From assembly GCF_001510715.1 (NCBI RefSeq), contig NZ_LMTJ01000004.1, forward strand, positions 248,001 through 312,000: 64,000 bases of DNA, read 5' to 3'. The stretch's first letter is position 1. Each line of letters opens with the position of its first letter. This DNA is from Bacillus sp. FJAT-29814. Lineage in GTDB: Bacteria > Bacillota > Bacilli > Bacillales > Cytobacillaceae. Of this stretch, positions 1 to 7,798 are shown one piece after another. Under the pieces are notes generated by a model. The model was not told the origin of the DNA. It searched no databases and saw nothing but the letters and a program-made list of their open reading frames with translations. A program made the translations under genes and the position numbers.

Positions 1-554
1 GCCAGCACAGCCGGCCTTTGCAATGTTGAGCCGGAGTCCCTTGCAGAACTAATCGATTTCCACCCTTCCTTTGTATTGGAGTGGTTGACATATTCCCAAA
101 TCTCTTCCTGAGCTTCCCAGGAATTTAGCCCCCAAATTCCGTCTGCATCCCGGATTGTTACCGTACTGTTGCGTATGTCAATCCAAACAGGTTTATCGGC
201 TTTTCCTTCAATCGCAATGCCATCCCAGCCGGCATATTTCATCATTCCGGAAAATCTTCCGCCAAAATTGCTTCTTGTATACCAGCCATACGGATATGCC
301 TGAACCCCAATACCTGTTACTTCACACCTGCCTGCGGCAGATGGAGTAATAGTACCCGAAATCGGCGAGCTCATAATGGTGACAACATTTTTGGGATCAA
401 ACCCATCAACGGTCTTATCCTTGCATAAATCCCAAAATACCGCTGAACCCATGCCATGGCCGCCAACATACTCGGCATATTTTTCTGTCTTTATCGTGGA
501 AATTTTTCTATTGGTTAAATCAATATGCAGTATTTTTCCTTGATAGCCTTTCAT
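1..554 (-). CDS. Aldehyde:ferredoxin oxidoreductase (AOR family), N-terminal part
   Basis: Only the first 184 codons are inside the window; the gene runs off the left edge. The protein opens with MKGYQGKILHIDLT and has YVGGHGMGSAVFWDLC and SPISGT, the typical start of tungsten/molybdenum AOR enzymes, whose first domain holds the bis-pterin cofactor. AOR enzymes oxidise aldehydes to acids (some members reduce acids) with an Fe4S4 cluster and W-pterin. No signal peptide is visible. The ATG at 554 follows an AAGGAAAGG ribosome site. It is last in an apparent operon after the cytochrome b and the Fe-S protein (37 bp gap), so electrons probably leave through those two partners. The substrate cannot be told from this fragment. 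Confidence 0.85.
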   Translation of the reverse strand, partial: MKGYQGKILHIDLTNRKISTIKTEKYAEYVGGHGMGSAVFWDLCKDKTVDGFDPKNVVTIMSSPISGTITPSAAGRCEVTGIGVQAYPYGWYTRSNFGGRFSGMMKYAGWDGIAIEGKADKPVWIDIRNSTVTIRDADGIWGLNSWEAQEEIWEYVNHSNTKEGWKSISSARDSGSTLQRPAVL

Positions 555-590
555 ACTTTTCCCAACCTTTCCTTGTTGCAGTGAAATTGA

Positions 591-1271
591 TTATTCGGTC
601 GTCCAGCCAAATTTCGCCCATTCTTCCCCGCGCAAATTCACATTGTATCCGGATTCTCCTGCCTGTGCCGGGATTTCTTTCGTAAACTTGATGGCATCAA
701 GCGGACAAACCTCAACGCAGGCTTGCAGACCATCCGGCCCGCCTTTCTGTTTCCAGAATGGGGTATTGACACAGAGGTCGCATTTTTGGGCATGCTTATC
801 TTCGTGATTCCAAACCGCCCTCGCCGGCTCATACGGGCAGGCTTCCATACATTTCTGGCAGCCAATGCACTTGTCGTATGAAACAAGCCGTACATTCCCA
901 TTTTTCTTATCGGCATGCAGCGCACCTGTCGGGCATGCCGCTGCACATGCCGGGAAGGCACACTGCCTGCATTGATTGATATCTAAATCCTCAGGAAACG
1001 GCTTATAGGGATTTTGTTGAACCTGAATTCTTGCTAATGAAAGACTTGATTTCCCATGATGAGCCAATGAGCAAGCCATCATACAGGTTGAACAGCCCTG
1101 GCATTTCTTTGTATCAACCAATAGATAACCTTCTGATGCCTTGACAGCGTATACTTCATTTTCCAGCCACTTCCCCCCTGGGAACAGGCTTCCGATACTG
1201 ATACCGATTAACGATGCGCTGCCTACTTTTAAAAAGTTTCTCCTTGAGGTCTTTCTAGTCTCCTCTGACAC
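591..1271 (-). CDS. Tat-exported 4Fe-4S electron-transfer subunit next to AOR
   Basis: 226 aa. The N-terminus has a twin-arginine signal (SRRNFLKVG, residues about 9-17) followed by a hydrophobic stretch. The rest is a multi-cluster ferredoxin of the HybA/NrfC/DmsB type: CQGCSTCMMAC, CRQCAFPACAAACP, CIGCQKCMEACP and CDLC...CVEVCP, enough cysteines for four [4Fe-4S] clusters. It probably passes electrons between the AOR subunit and the cytochrome b gene upstream in the operon. The start is GTG at 1271, with AAGGAG about 10 nt upstream. The Tat signal on this subunit, while AOR has none visible, leaves the side of the membrane open: either the pair is exported together or the twin arginine is not used. 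Confidence 0.85.
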   Translation of the reverse strand: MSEETRKTSRRNFLKVGSASLIGISIGSLFPGGKWLENEVYAVKASEGYLLVDTKKCQGCSTCMMACSLAHHGKSSLSLARIQVQQNPYKPFPEDLDINQCRQCAFPACAAACPTGALHADKKNGNVRLVSYDKCIGCQKCMEACPYEPARAVWNHEDKHAQKCDLCVNTPFWKQKGGPDGLQACVEVCPLDAIKFTKEIPAQAGESGYNVNLRGEEWAKFGWTTE

Positions 1272-1347
1272 AATATTTAACTCCTTCCTCGCTTTGCATT
1301 TAATCCACCCATCCAGTCAGCTACTCTATTAATCTGACTGGATTGGA

Positions 1348-2274
1348 TTAACTTGCCGGAATATGCCCCTGTTTAGTTTTTTCCTTGACGTTTAATTCCT
1401 GTTCTTCCTCAAATTTCTCATTGTCCTTGATTTCTTGATACCATTTTTCATGATGATGCTTTACATAATCTTCAGTTACATTGCCAGTAATCATCGAACG
1501 AATTAACGGCCAAGATGCAGGAAGGATGGCCCCAGCAAAAACATGGGCGACCAGCATCAACCCCATATAAATAGCAAATACTCCATGAAGGAAGGTCATC
1601 ACGCCCATTAATCCGTCAGGAAATGACCAGAGGTGCTCTGCCAGTTTCACAAGGCCGGTTAAAGTAATCCCGCATACTCCAATAATCCATAATGGAAAAA
1701 CAACTCGTTCCGCAGCCAAAAATTTCTCTTCCTGCGGTTCCTTCTGCCTTAAAACCATCGCCTTATAGTGGCCAATCATATTTTTAAGGTCGCCTCTCTT
1801 TGGCAGCATGTGTTTAAGATCACCTGTGAAATAGTTCTTCGTGATGTAGAAACTTGCCCCAAAAAGGAAAAACAGGATTCCGATAAAATGCATGTTTAAA
1901 GCAAATCCAATATTTTCGGTCCCTTGAATCGTTCTGGGAATAAAAAGTGTCCCTAGGAGGAATCCCGTGATGAGCAAAATAACGATTCCCAGTGCATTGG
2001 ACCAGTGCTGCAGGAACATAAATTCATCATGACGCTCTACTTTGCCATTGGTGATTCTGTCTGGTTCCTTGGAGTATTTGAATGTTCCGAGAAGAATCCC
2101 CAACAATGCCGAGGCCGGAATGGCAGCCATCATCGAATCAAATAGCAAATTATAAGTCAACGAACCTGCCCTTCCCCCCCTTAAAACATATAATTGGGAT
2201 GCATCAAGGGCCCAGTAGGTGAAAACACCCAAGATTGCCAGCAACGCTATGGCAATTGGTAACCTTGTTCTCAT
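1348..2274 (-). CDS. Membrane cytochrome b subunit (formate dehydrogenase gamma/b561-like)
   Basis: 308 aa with an N-terminal hydrophobic segment and further membrane helices around residues 45-65, 95-115, 130-150, 195-215 and 225-260. Histidines in HDEFMFLQHWSNALG, LNMHFIGI, FLHGVF and VAHVFAG are candidates for binding two b hemes. This is the family that anchors Fe-S oxidoreductases and passes electrons to quinone. As first gene of the cytochrome b - Fe-S - AOR unit it probably links aldehyde (or related) oxidation to menaquinone. The ATG at 2274 follows AGAAAGGTG. The layout recalls the E. coli ydh cluster (AOR-like, Fe-S, cytochrome b); this is family knowledge, not a search result. Confidence 0.75.
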   Translation of the reverse strand: MRTRLPIAIALLAILGVFTYWALDASQLYVLRGGRAGSLTYNLLFDSMMAAIPASALLGILLGTFKYSKEPDRITNGKVERHDEFMFLQHWSNALGIVILLITGFLLGTLFIPRTIQGTENIGFALNMHFIGILFFLFGASFYITKNYFTGDLKHMLPKRGDLKNMIGHYKAMVLRQKEPQEEKFLAAERVVFPLWIIGVCGITLTGLVKLAEHLWSFPDGLMGVMTFLHGVFAIYMGLMLVAHVFAGAILPASWPLIRSMITGNVTEDYVKHHHEKWYQEIKDNEKFEEEQELNVKEKTKQGHIPAS

Positions 2275-2383
2275 GTTTATCGCGCACCTTTCTTGTTAAA
2301 GCATTGAATCTTGATTTGTAACGGTAAGCCAATTTTCAATCATTACTCCCTTCTGTGGTGAAACGCTTTTTATATAAAAAATA

Positions 2384-2448
2384 AAAGACCAATGGTATAT
2401 GCAGAATGGGACTGTTTCACAATCCATTCACATAAACCATTGGTCTTT
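2384..2448 (-). terminator. Terminator after the MpsC-family gene
   Basis: The arms at 2384-2396 and 2436-2448 are a perfect 13-bp inverted repeat, with a smaller GAATGG/CCATTC stem inside. Reading the minus strand, the stem is followed by TTTTATTTTTT. It separates the gene ending at 2492 from the AOR unit starting at 2274. Confidence 0.8.
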
Positions 2449-2491
2449 ATTAGAGCCACCCTCAGGTCTCTCGTCAAACTACCAATCCGAT

Positions 2492-2977
2492 TTATTTTAT
2501 TTCAATCAACATCTTGTCAAAAACCATTGTAAAAATAAAAAAGTCTTTGTCAGATTCAACGACGTACGATTTATGAATACATTTTGCCCCCAACTTGTCT
2601 TCGAAATAAGGAAGATTATCTTTTGAAAATTGTTCGGCAATCTGCATTCTTGATTCATTAATCAACGATATTCCCATTGGAATGGCTGAAACAAATTTTT
2701 CCGGCTCCGTTAAAAATCCCTCGCAGCGAAGAATCATCATATCATCCCAAATGGTCACCTTCGTATAATCAGAGGCTTTCCTAACTAAGTCCCTTCCGTA
2801 TTTCTCCATATGCAGTTTGATCTCGTGCTGCAGCTGCCTTCTTTGTTTATTTGTCAGTGCACCCAAAGTTGTATTATTGTCATAAAAATGATTGGAATGA
2901 TTGCTTTCCTTCATTTGCTCGTGAATTTTAACAGGTCCCCCCAAACCTATCAGCCCCTTTGACATTCTAGTCATCAT
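2492..2977 (-). CDS. MpsC-family (DUF2294) protein
   Basis: 161 aa as drawn. The body (about residues 38-160) matches the DUF2294 fold now called the Na-translocating MpsC family: LTNKQRRQLQHEIKLHMEKYGRDL, then VTIWDDMMILRCEGFLT and FFIFTMVFDK. In other Bacillaceae these genes often lie beside formate dehydrogenase genes; that is recalled association, and the biochemical role is unclear. The start is uncertain. ATG 2977 lacks a good ribosome site and lies only about 35-40 bp from the FNR box, so an internal ATG (2965 or 2926) is likely. It is transcribed alone, with a terminator on its 3' side. Confidence 0.7.
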   Translation of the reverse strand: MMTRMSKGLIGLGGPVKIHEQMKESNHSNHFYDNNTTLGALTNKQRRQLQHEIKLHMEKYGRDLVRKASDYTKVTIWDDMMILRCEGFLTEPEKFVSAIPMGISLINESRMQIAEQFSKDNLPYFEDKLGAKCIHKSYVVESDKDFFIFTMVFDKMLIEIK

Positions 2978-3009
2978 TTAACATTTAGCCGCTGCCAAGG
3001 TATCTCGCA

Positions 3010-3027
3010 TTGTGAATCAATTCACAA
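3010..3027. promoter_or_regulatory. FNR/CRP-type box upstream of the MpsC-family gene
   Basis: TTGTGAATCAATTCACAA is a perfect palindrome containing TGTGA-N6-TCACA, the Bacillus FNR consensus. Its centre at 3018.5 lies 41.5 bp before position 2977, so FNR acting at -41.5 would start transcription near 2977. The flanks also resemble the ResD motif TTTGTGAAT. Confidence 0.75.
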
Positions 3028-3225
3028 AATGTAAACGCTTCCCTTTTATTCCAACAAAAAAAGTGCTTGCCCACTATTGATAATGTAGCAAACTAGAATA
3101 AATTTCTTACTATAGTAAAAGAATTTATATTATATTTTTATTCTAAATTTTTTGAGGTTTTAGTGCAGTTAGTTTTATCACCGTTGAACAGCCAAATATG
3201 ATAAAACTGTTACAACAATTAGAAT

Positions 3226-3249
3226 AGGCATCGGACGGTGCCGATGCCT
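3226..3249. terminator. Hairpin downstream of ywdK
   Basis: AGGCATCGG (3226-3234) pairs with CCGATGCCT (3241-3249) around a 6-nt loop. The T-rich side (TTCTCTTTT) lies on the plus strand; on the minus strand, where ywdK ends at 3257, the tail is weaker (ATTCTAATTGTT). Confidence 0.5.
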
Positions 3250-3256
3250 TTCTCTT

Positions 3257-3628
3257 TTATAGATATTTTGCAGCTCCAACGATCATGAGAATCCACGCTG
3301 CCAAAAAGCACACGCCGCCGATCGGAGTGATTGCCCCGAGCGGTCCGATTTTCGTCAGGCTCAGTACATACAAGCTCCCGCTAAATAAGATGATACCCGC
3401 GAGCATCAGCCAGCCGGACCATGTGAACAACGAACTGACCGGTGCCTTGCCGAGCAGCAGTGCAACCACCAATAGGCCTGTGGCATGAAACATTTGATAC
3501 TGAACGCCGGTTTTCCAAATATCGAGATAATAAGCGTCCAATCTGTCTTTTAATCCATGAGCGCCAAACGCCCCAAGCGCGACCGCCAAAAAGGCGTTAA
3601 TGGCGCCGATTATAATAAACGTCTTCAT
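3257..3628 (-). CDS. ywdK: DUF423 membrane protein YwdK
   Basis: 123 aa, almost wholly hydrophobic with four predicted membrane helices. The signature AVALGAFGAHGLKDRL is near residue 15 and FHATGLLVVALLLG near 47, both typical of DUF423 proteins such as B. subtilis YwdK. The function is unknown. It sits 18 bp after ywdI on the same strand, as in the B. subtilis ywd cluster (recalled synteny). Confidence 0.85.
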   Translation of the reverse strand: MKTFIIIGAINAFLAVALGAFGAHGLKDRLDAYYLDIWKTGVQYQMFHATGLLVVALLLGKAPVSSLFTWSGWLMLAGIILFSGSLYVLSLTKIGPLGAITPIGGVCFLAAWILMIVGAAKYL

Positions 3629-3646
3629 CTTGATTTCTCCCCCTTT

Positions 3647-3985
3647 TTAAAAATCAAACAGTGAATCTCCATTTGCGTCGTCATCCATCTCCAGTTTTTT
3701 CGGCTGCGGCATCACGGCTGGCTGCTGCTGAAAAATGGCTGGTTGCTGTTGAAACGTTGCCGGCTGTTGAAAAGCTGCCGGTTGCGGAACAATCGGTTTT
3801 GGCTGCACTGGAATTGGCTGCCTGCCATGTCCCCCGCTCACCGCCTGTTTTTCATCCAAAATCAATTCGCATAATATTTTAATAGAGTAAATCCGTTCCC
3901 GCAAGCCTTCCTCCGTTTGGCTGGCCCGGGCCTGCTGCAATTCCGCTTCCATTTTCGTTAAAAGTTTTTCCATCGATATATTCAC
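3647..3985 (-). CDS. ywdI: YwdI family protein
   Basis: About 112 aa. The helical N-terminal half (NISMEKLLTKMEAELQQA, then RIYSIKILCELIL) is the YwdI family core. The second half is low complexity, rich in Gln and Pro, with repeats of QQPA(T/I)FQQ, and an acidic tail ends in SLFDF. The GTG at 3985 is preferred because AGAGGTG lies 6 nt upstream; the upstream GTG at 3994 overlaps that ribosome site. No function is known. It is probably co-transcribed with ywdK. Confidence 0.75.
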   Translation of the reverse strand: MNISMEKLLTKMEAELQQARASQTEEGLRERIYSIKILCELILDEKQAVSGGHGRQPIPVQPKPIVPQPAAFQQPATFQQQPAIFQQQPAVMPQPKKLEMDDDANGDSLFDF

Positions 3986-4084
3986 GAGTGACACCTCTGA
4001 TTTTGAGTCTGTAATCTATTCTACATGAGTATCGTCGATTTTTCGAAAAAATAGACTTCGGCGCTCATTCGACATCATTCAACT

Positions 4085-4100
4085 TGTTTCACGTGAAACG
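4085..4100. other. parS-like site (ParB/Spo0J binding)
   Basis: TGTTTCACGTGAAACG matches the parS consensus TGTTNCACGTGAAACA at all but the last base. It lies in the gap between moeB and ywdI, outside genes, and is palindromic over 14 bp. Confidence 0.75.
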
Positions 4101-4118
4101 CACCTAAAAATGTCAAAA

Positions 4119-4141
4119 CCCGCACTTTATCGGGGTGCGGG
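4119..4141 (-). terminator. Terminator of the formate dehydrogenase/Moco operon
   Basis: CCCGCAC (4119-4125) pairs with GTGCGGG (4135-4141). On the minus strand the stem is followed by TTTTGACATTTTT, directly after the moeB stop. Confidence 0.8.
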
Positions 4142-4143
4142 CA

Positions 4144-5163
4144 TTATCCTAATATTCGTTGATAGATTGATTTTGCATGAGTCAAGTCTTTTGTGCCATG
4201 AATCAACGCGCGGCCGTCTTGAAAAATAACCATCCGTTCGACGCCGAGTTCTACCGATAAGAGATACGGATTCCCTTTGACACCATAGCCCAGTGAGCTG
4301 AGTTGACCCGCTAACTGCTCAAGCGAAATTTCTCCGGTTTGTGACGGGCGAATTTGTACGGTATCCCGTCCGCACAACACGGTCGTTTTCGTCATATTTT
4401 CCTGGTCAAGATACGGATAGGTCCGCTCTTCGCCGCATGACAAGCAACCGGCATGCTTTGCCTTCGACATTTTCATGCTGGTATATTGGTTGCGCCACAG
4501 GTCAAAGCTGACAAATGCCGTGCGAACGGCGTCCCAGTCCTCAACGAGCATCTTCAACGCTTCCGCTGTCTGATGGGCTATCACCATTTGCACGGTTGGC
4601 GAGATAATTCCTCCGGTATCGCAGGTCATTCCCTGAAGCGGGATTGTCCGCAGCAGACAATTCAGGCATGGCGTTTTTCCAGGAATGATGGAAAAACTCA
4701 TCCCGAAACTGCCGACGCAGGCCCCATAAATCCACGGGACATTGTATTTTTGGGCCACATCGTTCATCGCCATCCGTGTTTCGAAATTATCGGTCGCATC
4801 CATCATGACGTCAACATCAGCGATTAGTTCCTCCAGCAATTCAGGTGTGGCGTCGCCTATGATGGCGCGGATTTCGACATCACTATTGATTGCTTTGAGG
4901 CGCTTTTCTGCGGCTGCCGCTTTTGGCAGCTTTTCCGCGACATCCTCCTCGGTATAAAGCTGCTGACGCTGCAGATTGCTCGCTTCGACATAATCGCGGT
5001 CGATTATGGTAATCTTTCCGACCCCGGCGCGAGTGAGAATTTCAGCATTACCCGATCCCAAGGCACCGGCGCCGATGATCAAAACATGCTTATTTCGGAT
5101 TTTTCCTTGGCCTTCCTTACCGATTCCGGGAAAAAGGACCTGCCTTGAGTAGCGTTCGCTCAT
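4144..5163 (-). CDS. moeB: Molybdopterin-synthase adenylyltransferase MoeB (ThiF family)
   Basis: 339 aa, the usual length for Bacillus MoeB. It adenylates the C-terminal Gly-Gly of MoaD so that sulfur can be loaded for molybdopterin synthesis. The ATP-binding loop IIGAGALGSGNAEIL is near residue 28, an IDRDYVEASNLQRQ motif follows, and two cysteine pairs (CLNC and CLSC) form the zinc site. The ATG at 5163 (MSERYSRQVLFPGIG) is chosen with GGGGGC upstream; starting at 5211 would overlap moaD. It is the last gene of the block, 4 bp after moaD. A ThiF role in thiamine synthesis is possible in principle, but the neighbours favour Moco. Confidence 0.88.
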   Translation of the reverse strand: MSERYSRQVLFPGIGKEGQGKIRNKHVLIIGAGALGSGNAEILTRAGVGKITIIDRDYVEASNLQRQQLYTEEDVAEKLPKAAAAEKRLKAINSDVEIRAIIGDATPELLEELIADVDVMMDATDNFETRMAMNDVAQKYNVPWIYGACVGSFGMSFSIIPGKTPCLNCLLRTIPLQGMTCDTGGIISPTVQMVIAHQTAEALKMLVEDWDAVRTAFVSFDLWRNQYTSMKMSKAKHAGCLSCGEERTYPYLDQENMTKTTVLCGRDTVQIRPSQTGEISLEQLAGQLSSLGYGVKGNPYLLSVELGVERMVIFQDGRALIHGTKDLTHAKSIYQRILG

Positions 5164-5167
5164 AGAA

Positions 5168-5401
5168 TCAGCCCCCGCTGACCGGTGGAATAAACGCGAT
5201 TTCGTCGCCATCCTGAATCACTTCATCATTGGAAGCGAACTCTTCATTAATCGCGGTCATCACCGTGTCCATGCGCGGCAAATTATATTTCGAAGTCAAT
5301 TCCGCCTTCAGTTCGGCAACCGTTTTTCCGCTGGCATCTAACCGGAGAACCTCTTCACCGACAGCGTCACGTAAATGAGCAAAAAATAGAACCTTATTCA
5401 T
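5168..5401 (-). CDS. moaD: Molybdopterin synthase sulfur carrier MoaD
   Basis: 77 aa, ubiquitin-like fold, ending in FIPPVSGG. The terminal Gly-Gly is the residue pair that becomes thiocarboxylate. It forms molybdopterin synthase with MoaE, whose gene overlaps its start by 8 bp, and is activated by MoeB encoded just downstream. Confidence 0.93.
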   Translation of the reverse strand: MNKVLFFAHLRDAVGEEVLRLDASGKTVAELKAELTSKYNLPRMDTVMTAINEEFASNDEVIQDGDEIAFIPPVSGG

Positions 5402-5861
5402 TTAAGTCACCCTCCTCAGGTTTTCCGCTCGGATAGGCCTTCGTTTCCAGCTGATTGCCGACCCATTCCTCGCCATCTTCCCAGTGCTCTTTTTTCCAAA
5501 TCGGTACGATTTCTTTAATCCGCTCAATCGCATAACGGTTCGCTTCATAAGAATCAGCGCGATGCGGTGTCGACACGGCAATCACCACAGCAATATCGGT
5601 TATATCTAACCGCCCGACACGGTGCGTAATGGCTACCTTAGAACCGGCCCACCGTTCCTCAATCTCGCGTCCAATCTGCTCGAGCTTTTTTACAGCCATC
5701 GCTTCATAAGCTTCATAGATTAAAAACAATGTCTTCTTGCCATACGTCAATTCACGAACAGTGCCGATAAACGTCGTAATCGCACCAGCCTCGCGCTGGA
5801 CGACCTTATCAATCACCGCTTGGATATCAATTGGTTCCTTGGAAATTTCGTAGAACTTCAA
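5394..5861 (-). CDS. moaE: Molybdopterin synthase catalytic subunit MoaE
   Basis: 155 aa. It converts precursor Z (cPMP) to molybdopterin using sulfur from MoaD. Family motifs include GAITTFIGTVR near residue 26, HRVGRLDITDIAVVIAVSTPHR in the middle, and IVPIWKKEHWEDGEEW carrying the conserved lysines. The gene abuts the moeA fusion (stop at 5862) and overlaps moaD, so translation is probably coupled. Confidence 0.93.
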   Translation of the reverse strand: MKFYEISKEPIDIQAVIDKVVQREAGAITTFIGTVRELTYGKKTLFLIYEAYEAMAVKKLEQIGREIEERWAGSKVAITHRVGRLDITDIAVVIAVSTPHRADSYEANRYAIERIKEIVPIWKKEHWEDGEEWVGNQLETKAYPSGKPEEGDLNE

Positions 5862-7784
5862 TTATTTCACCTCTTCAGCCAAGTTTTTCAACACGGCATT
5901 TTCGACCACTTGATAGCCGCCGATGTTTTCTACCTGCTCCTTAAAGGCAGGGGAATGAATAATCTCGCGCAGCAGCATACCCTGCTCGCTTTCGTAAAAA
6001 CTTCTTGTCATCACCAGATCATATTCTTCATCGGCCAGCGGGACAAACTCGAGCCCCATCGCTTTCGCCGCTGGATAAATCCCCAGTCCTGCCGCATTAC
6101 GATCACCGTTTACTTCCGCTGCAACCGCCAAATGCGAGAACATCTCACGGTCATAGCCAACGACATCTTCCGCACTTAATCCTGATTCCTCAAGTAACAT
6201 ATCAAACAAAATCCGCGTGCCAGCACCCTTTTGCCGGTTCACGAAATTAGCCTTTTTCTCGACCAAATCACGAACATTAGAAATCCCAAGCGGATTGCCA
6301 ACCGGCAAAATCCAGCCCTGCTTGCGTTTTAAAAATGGATATAATACAACGTCCTGTCCGGCCAGCAGCCTGCGAACGTATGAAATATTGTATTGTTTCG
6401 TTTCAGGGTCAAGCAAGTGAATTCCCGCTACATGGGCCTCGCCTTTCCGGACCGCCATGATTCCGGCCATACTTCCGACGTGAGCGGAAACAATCTTCAT
6501 ATCGGTCCGTATCCGCTTTAATGCAGATGACAGTAAGTCAATCGTCAAATCGTGACTGCCGGTAAACATAATCGCATTCTTAATTTCTTCAAGCGGACGC
6601 AGCAATTCAACTTCTGCCATCTCTCCTTGCTCATAGCCAATCACTTCCGGCGGCACGACCAATAGCCCATCTGCCCGCACATAAGACATCGTTACCCCCG
6701 CAGCGCGTGTCAGCGGGTTGGCTACAAACTCTCCGTTCACATAGCCGATATTCATCCGGACAAAGTCCTCGGCGCCCATTGACGACACAATCCGACGGCC
6801 GAGCTTGACTGTCACCTTCTGCCGAACCGGCTCCGGAATGCCCAAATACTTGCAGACCAGTGGACGGGCGAACCATTCCAAAGCTAAATACGCTGACACA
6901 GGATAGCCCGGAACACCTACGACAATTTTTCCATTCACTTTTCCCAAAATGACTGGCTTACCAGGACGTGCGGCAACCCCATGGGTAAACACGGTGCCGA
7001 TTTCGTTGATAATGTGGACAGTGTAGTCTTTGCGACCTGCCGATGACCCGGCGTTAATCACGATAAAATCGGATGTTTCTGATGCTTCCAGCAGCACCTG
7101 CTTTATATTCTCGGGCTCGTCCTTTACAATTCGGTTGAGAAGCGGCTCGCCGCCCCACTCCCTAATGAAATTGGCAAACACCGTCCCGTTAAATTCAACA
7201 ATTTTTCCAGGATCCATTTCAGAACCGGGCTCGACAAGCTCATTTCCCGTTGGAATGACAGTGACAACCGGCTTCTTGACGACCGGAACCGTCAATAATC
7301 GGGAAGTCAGCAGAATCCCCAAATCGGCTGGGCGCAGCTTATGCCCCTGCGGAAAAAGCATTTCCTCCTGGACAATGTCCTCGCCAATCGGACGGATATG
7401 CTGCCAAGGTGTCGCAGGCTCGATAATTTCAATCGTATCATCGTCTAGCACCTGTACGTTTTCAATCATAATGACGGCATTAAATGGCGACGGAATCGCA
7501 TTGCCGGTGTCGACATAAACAAACTGATCGCCGCGCTTTAAATGAAGCGGATTCTGCTCATGGGCGGAATAGGTGGTTTCAGCGATAACCGCGACCCCAT
7601 CCATCGCCGAAGCGTGGTAATGCGGTGTTGAAATCGGTGCAAAAATAGGTTCTGCTGTGACCCGTCCTAACGCATCGACCGCCGGAATCCTTTCTGTTTC
7701 AGGGGTCAGATCGAATGCAGCAAGAATTTCGTCTCTGGCCTCAGTCCGTGGTTTATCTTCCAGGTAAATTTTCCGTTTGTACAT
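5862..7784 (-). CDS. MoeA domain fused to a periplasmic-binding-protein-like domain
   Basis: 640 aa. Residues 1 to about 400 are a complete MoeA-like molybdenum insertase: HYHASAMDGVAV, GNAIPSPFNAVIMIE, VIPTGNELVEPGS, INAGSSAGRKDYT and GVPGYPVSAY. Residues about 405-640 (from FTGSHDLTIDLLSSAL through GWILPVGNPLGI and RFLEE-type helices) resemble the COG1910 molybdate/tungstate-binding or LysR-effector domain. No signal peptide is present, so the sensor-like domain is cytoplasmic. Fusions of this kind are known in Firmicutes and archaea. It may select the metal (Mo or W) or respond to oxyanion level; this is inference. It lies 14 bp downstream of a second, plain moeA. Confidence 0.85.
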   Translation of the reverse strand: MYKRKIYLEDKPRTEARDEILAAFDLTPETERIPAVDALGRVTAEPIFAPISTPHYHASAMDGVAVIAETTYSAHEQNPLHLKRGDQFVYVDTGNAIPSPFNAVIMIENVQVLDDDTIEIIEPATPWQHIRPIGEDIVQEEMLFPQGHKLRPADLGILLTSRLLTVPVVKKPVVTVIPTGNELVEPGSEMDPGKIVEFNGTVFANFIREWGGEPLLNRIVKDEPENIKQVLLEASETSDFIVINAGSSAGRKDYTVHIINEIGTVFTHGVAARPGKPVILGKVNGKIVVGVPGYPVSAYLALEWFARPLVCKYLGIPEPVRQKVTVKLGRRIVSSMGAEDFVRMNIGYVNGEFVANPLTRAAGVTMSYVRADGLLVVPPEVIGYEQGEMAEVELLRPLEEIKNAIMFTGSHDLTIDLLSSALKRIRTDMKIVSAHVGSMAGIMAVRKGEAHVAGIHLLDPETKQYNISYVRRLLAGQDVVLYPFLKRKQGWILPVGNPLGISNVRDLVEKKANFVNRQKGAGTRILFDMLLEESGLSAEDVVGYDREMFSHLAVAAEVNGDRNAAGLGIYPAAKAMGLEFVPLADEEYDLVMTRSFYESEQGMLLREIIHSPAFKEQVENIGGYQVVENAVLKNLAEEVK

Positions 7785-7798
7785 GACTGTGCCTCTCC

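Noticed and set aside
2275..2383. FNR box in the promoter of the AOR unit
   Set aside because: No TGTGA-N6-TCACA or one-mismatch version was found in this stretch; the only good box nearby belongs to the MpsC-family gene.
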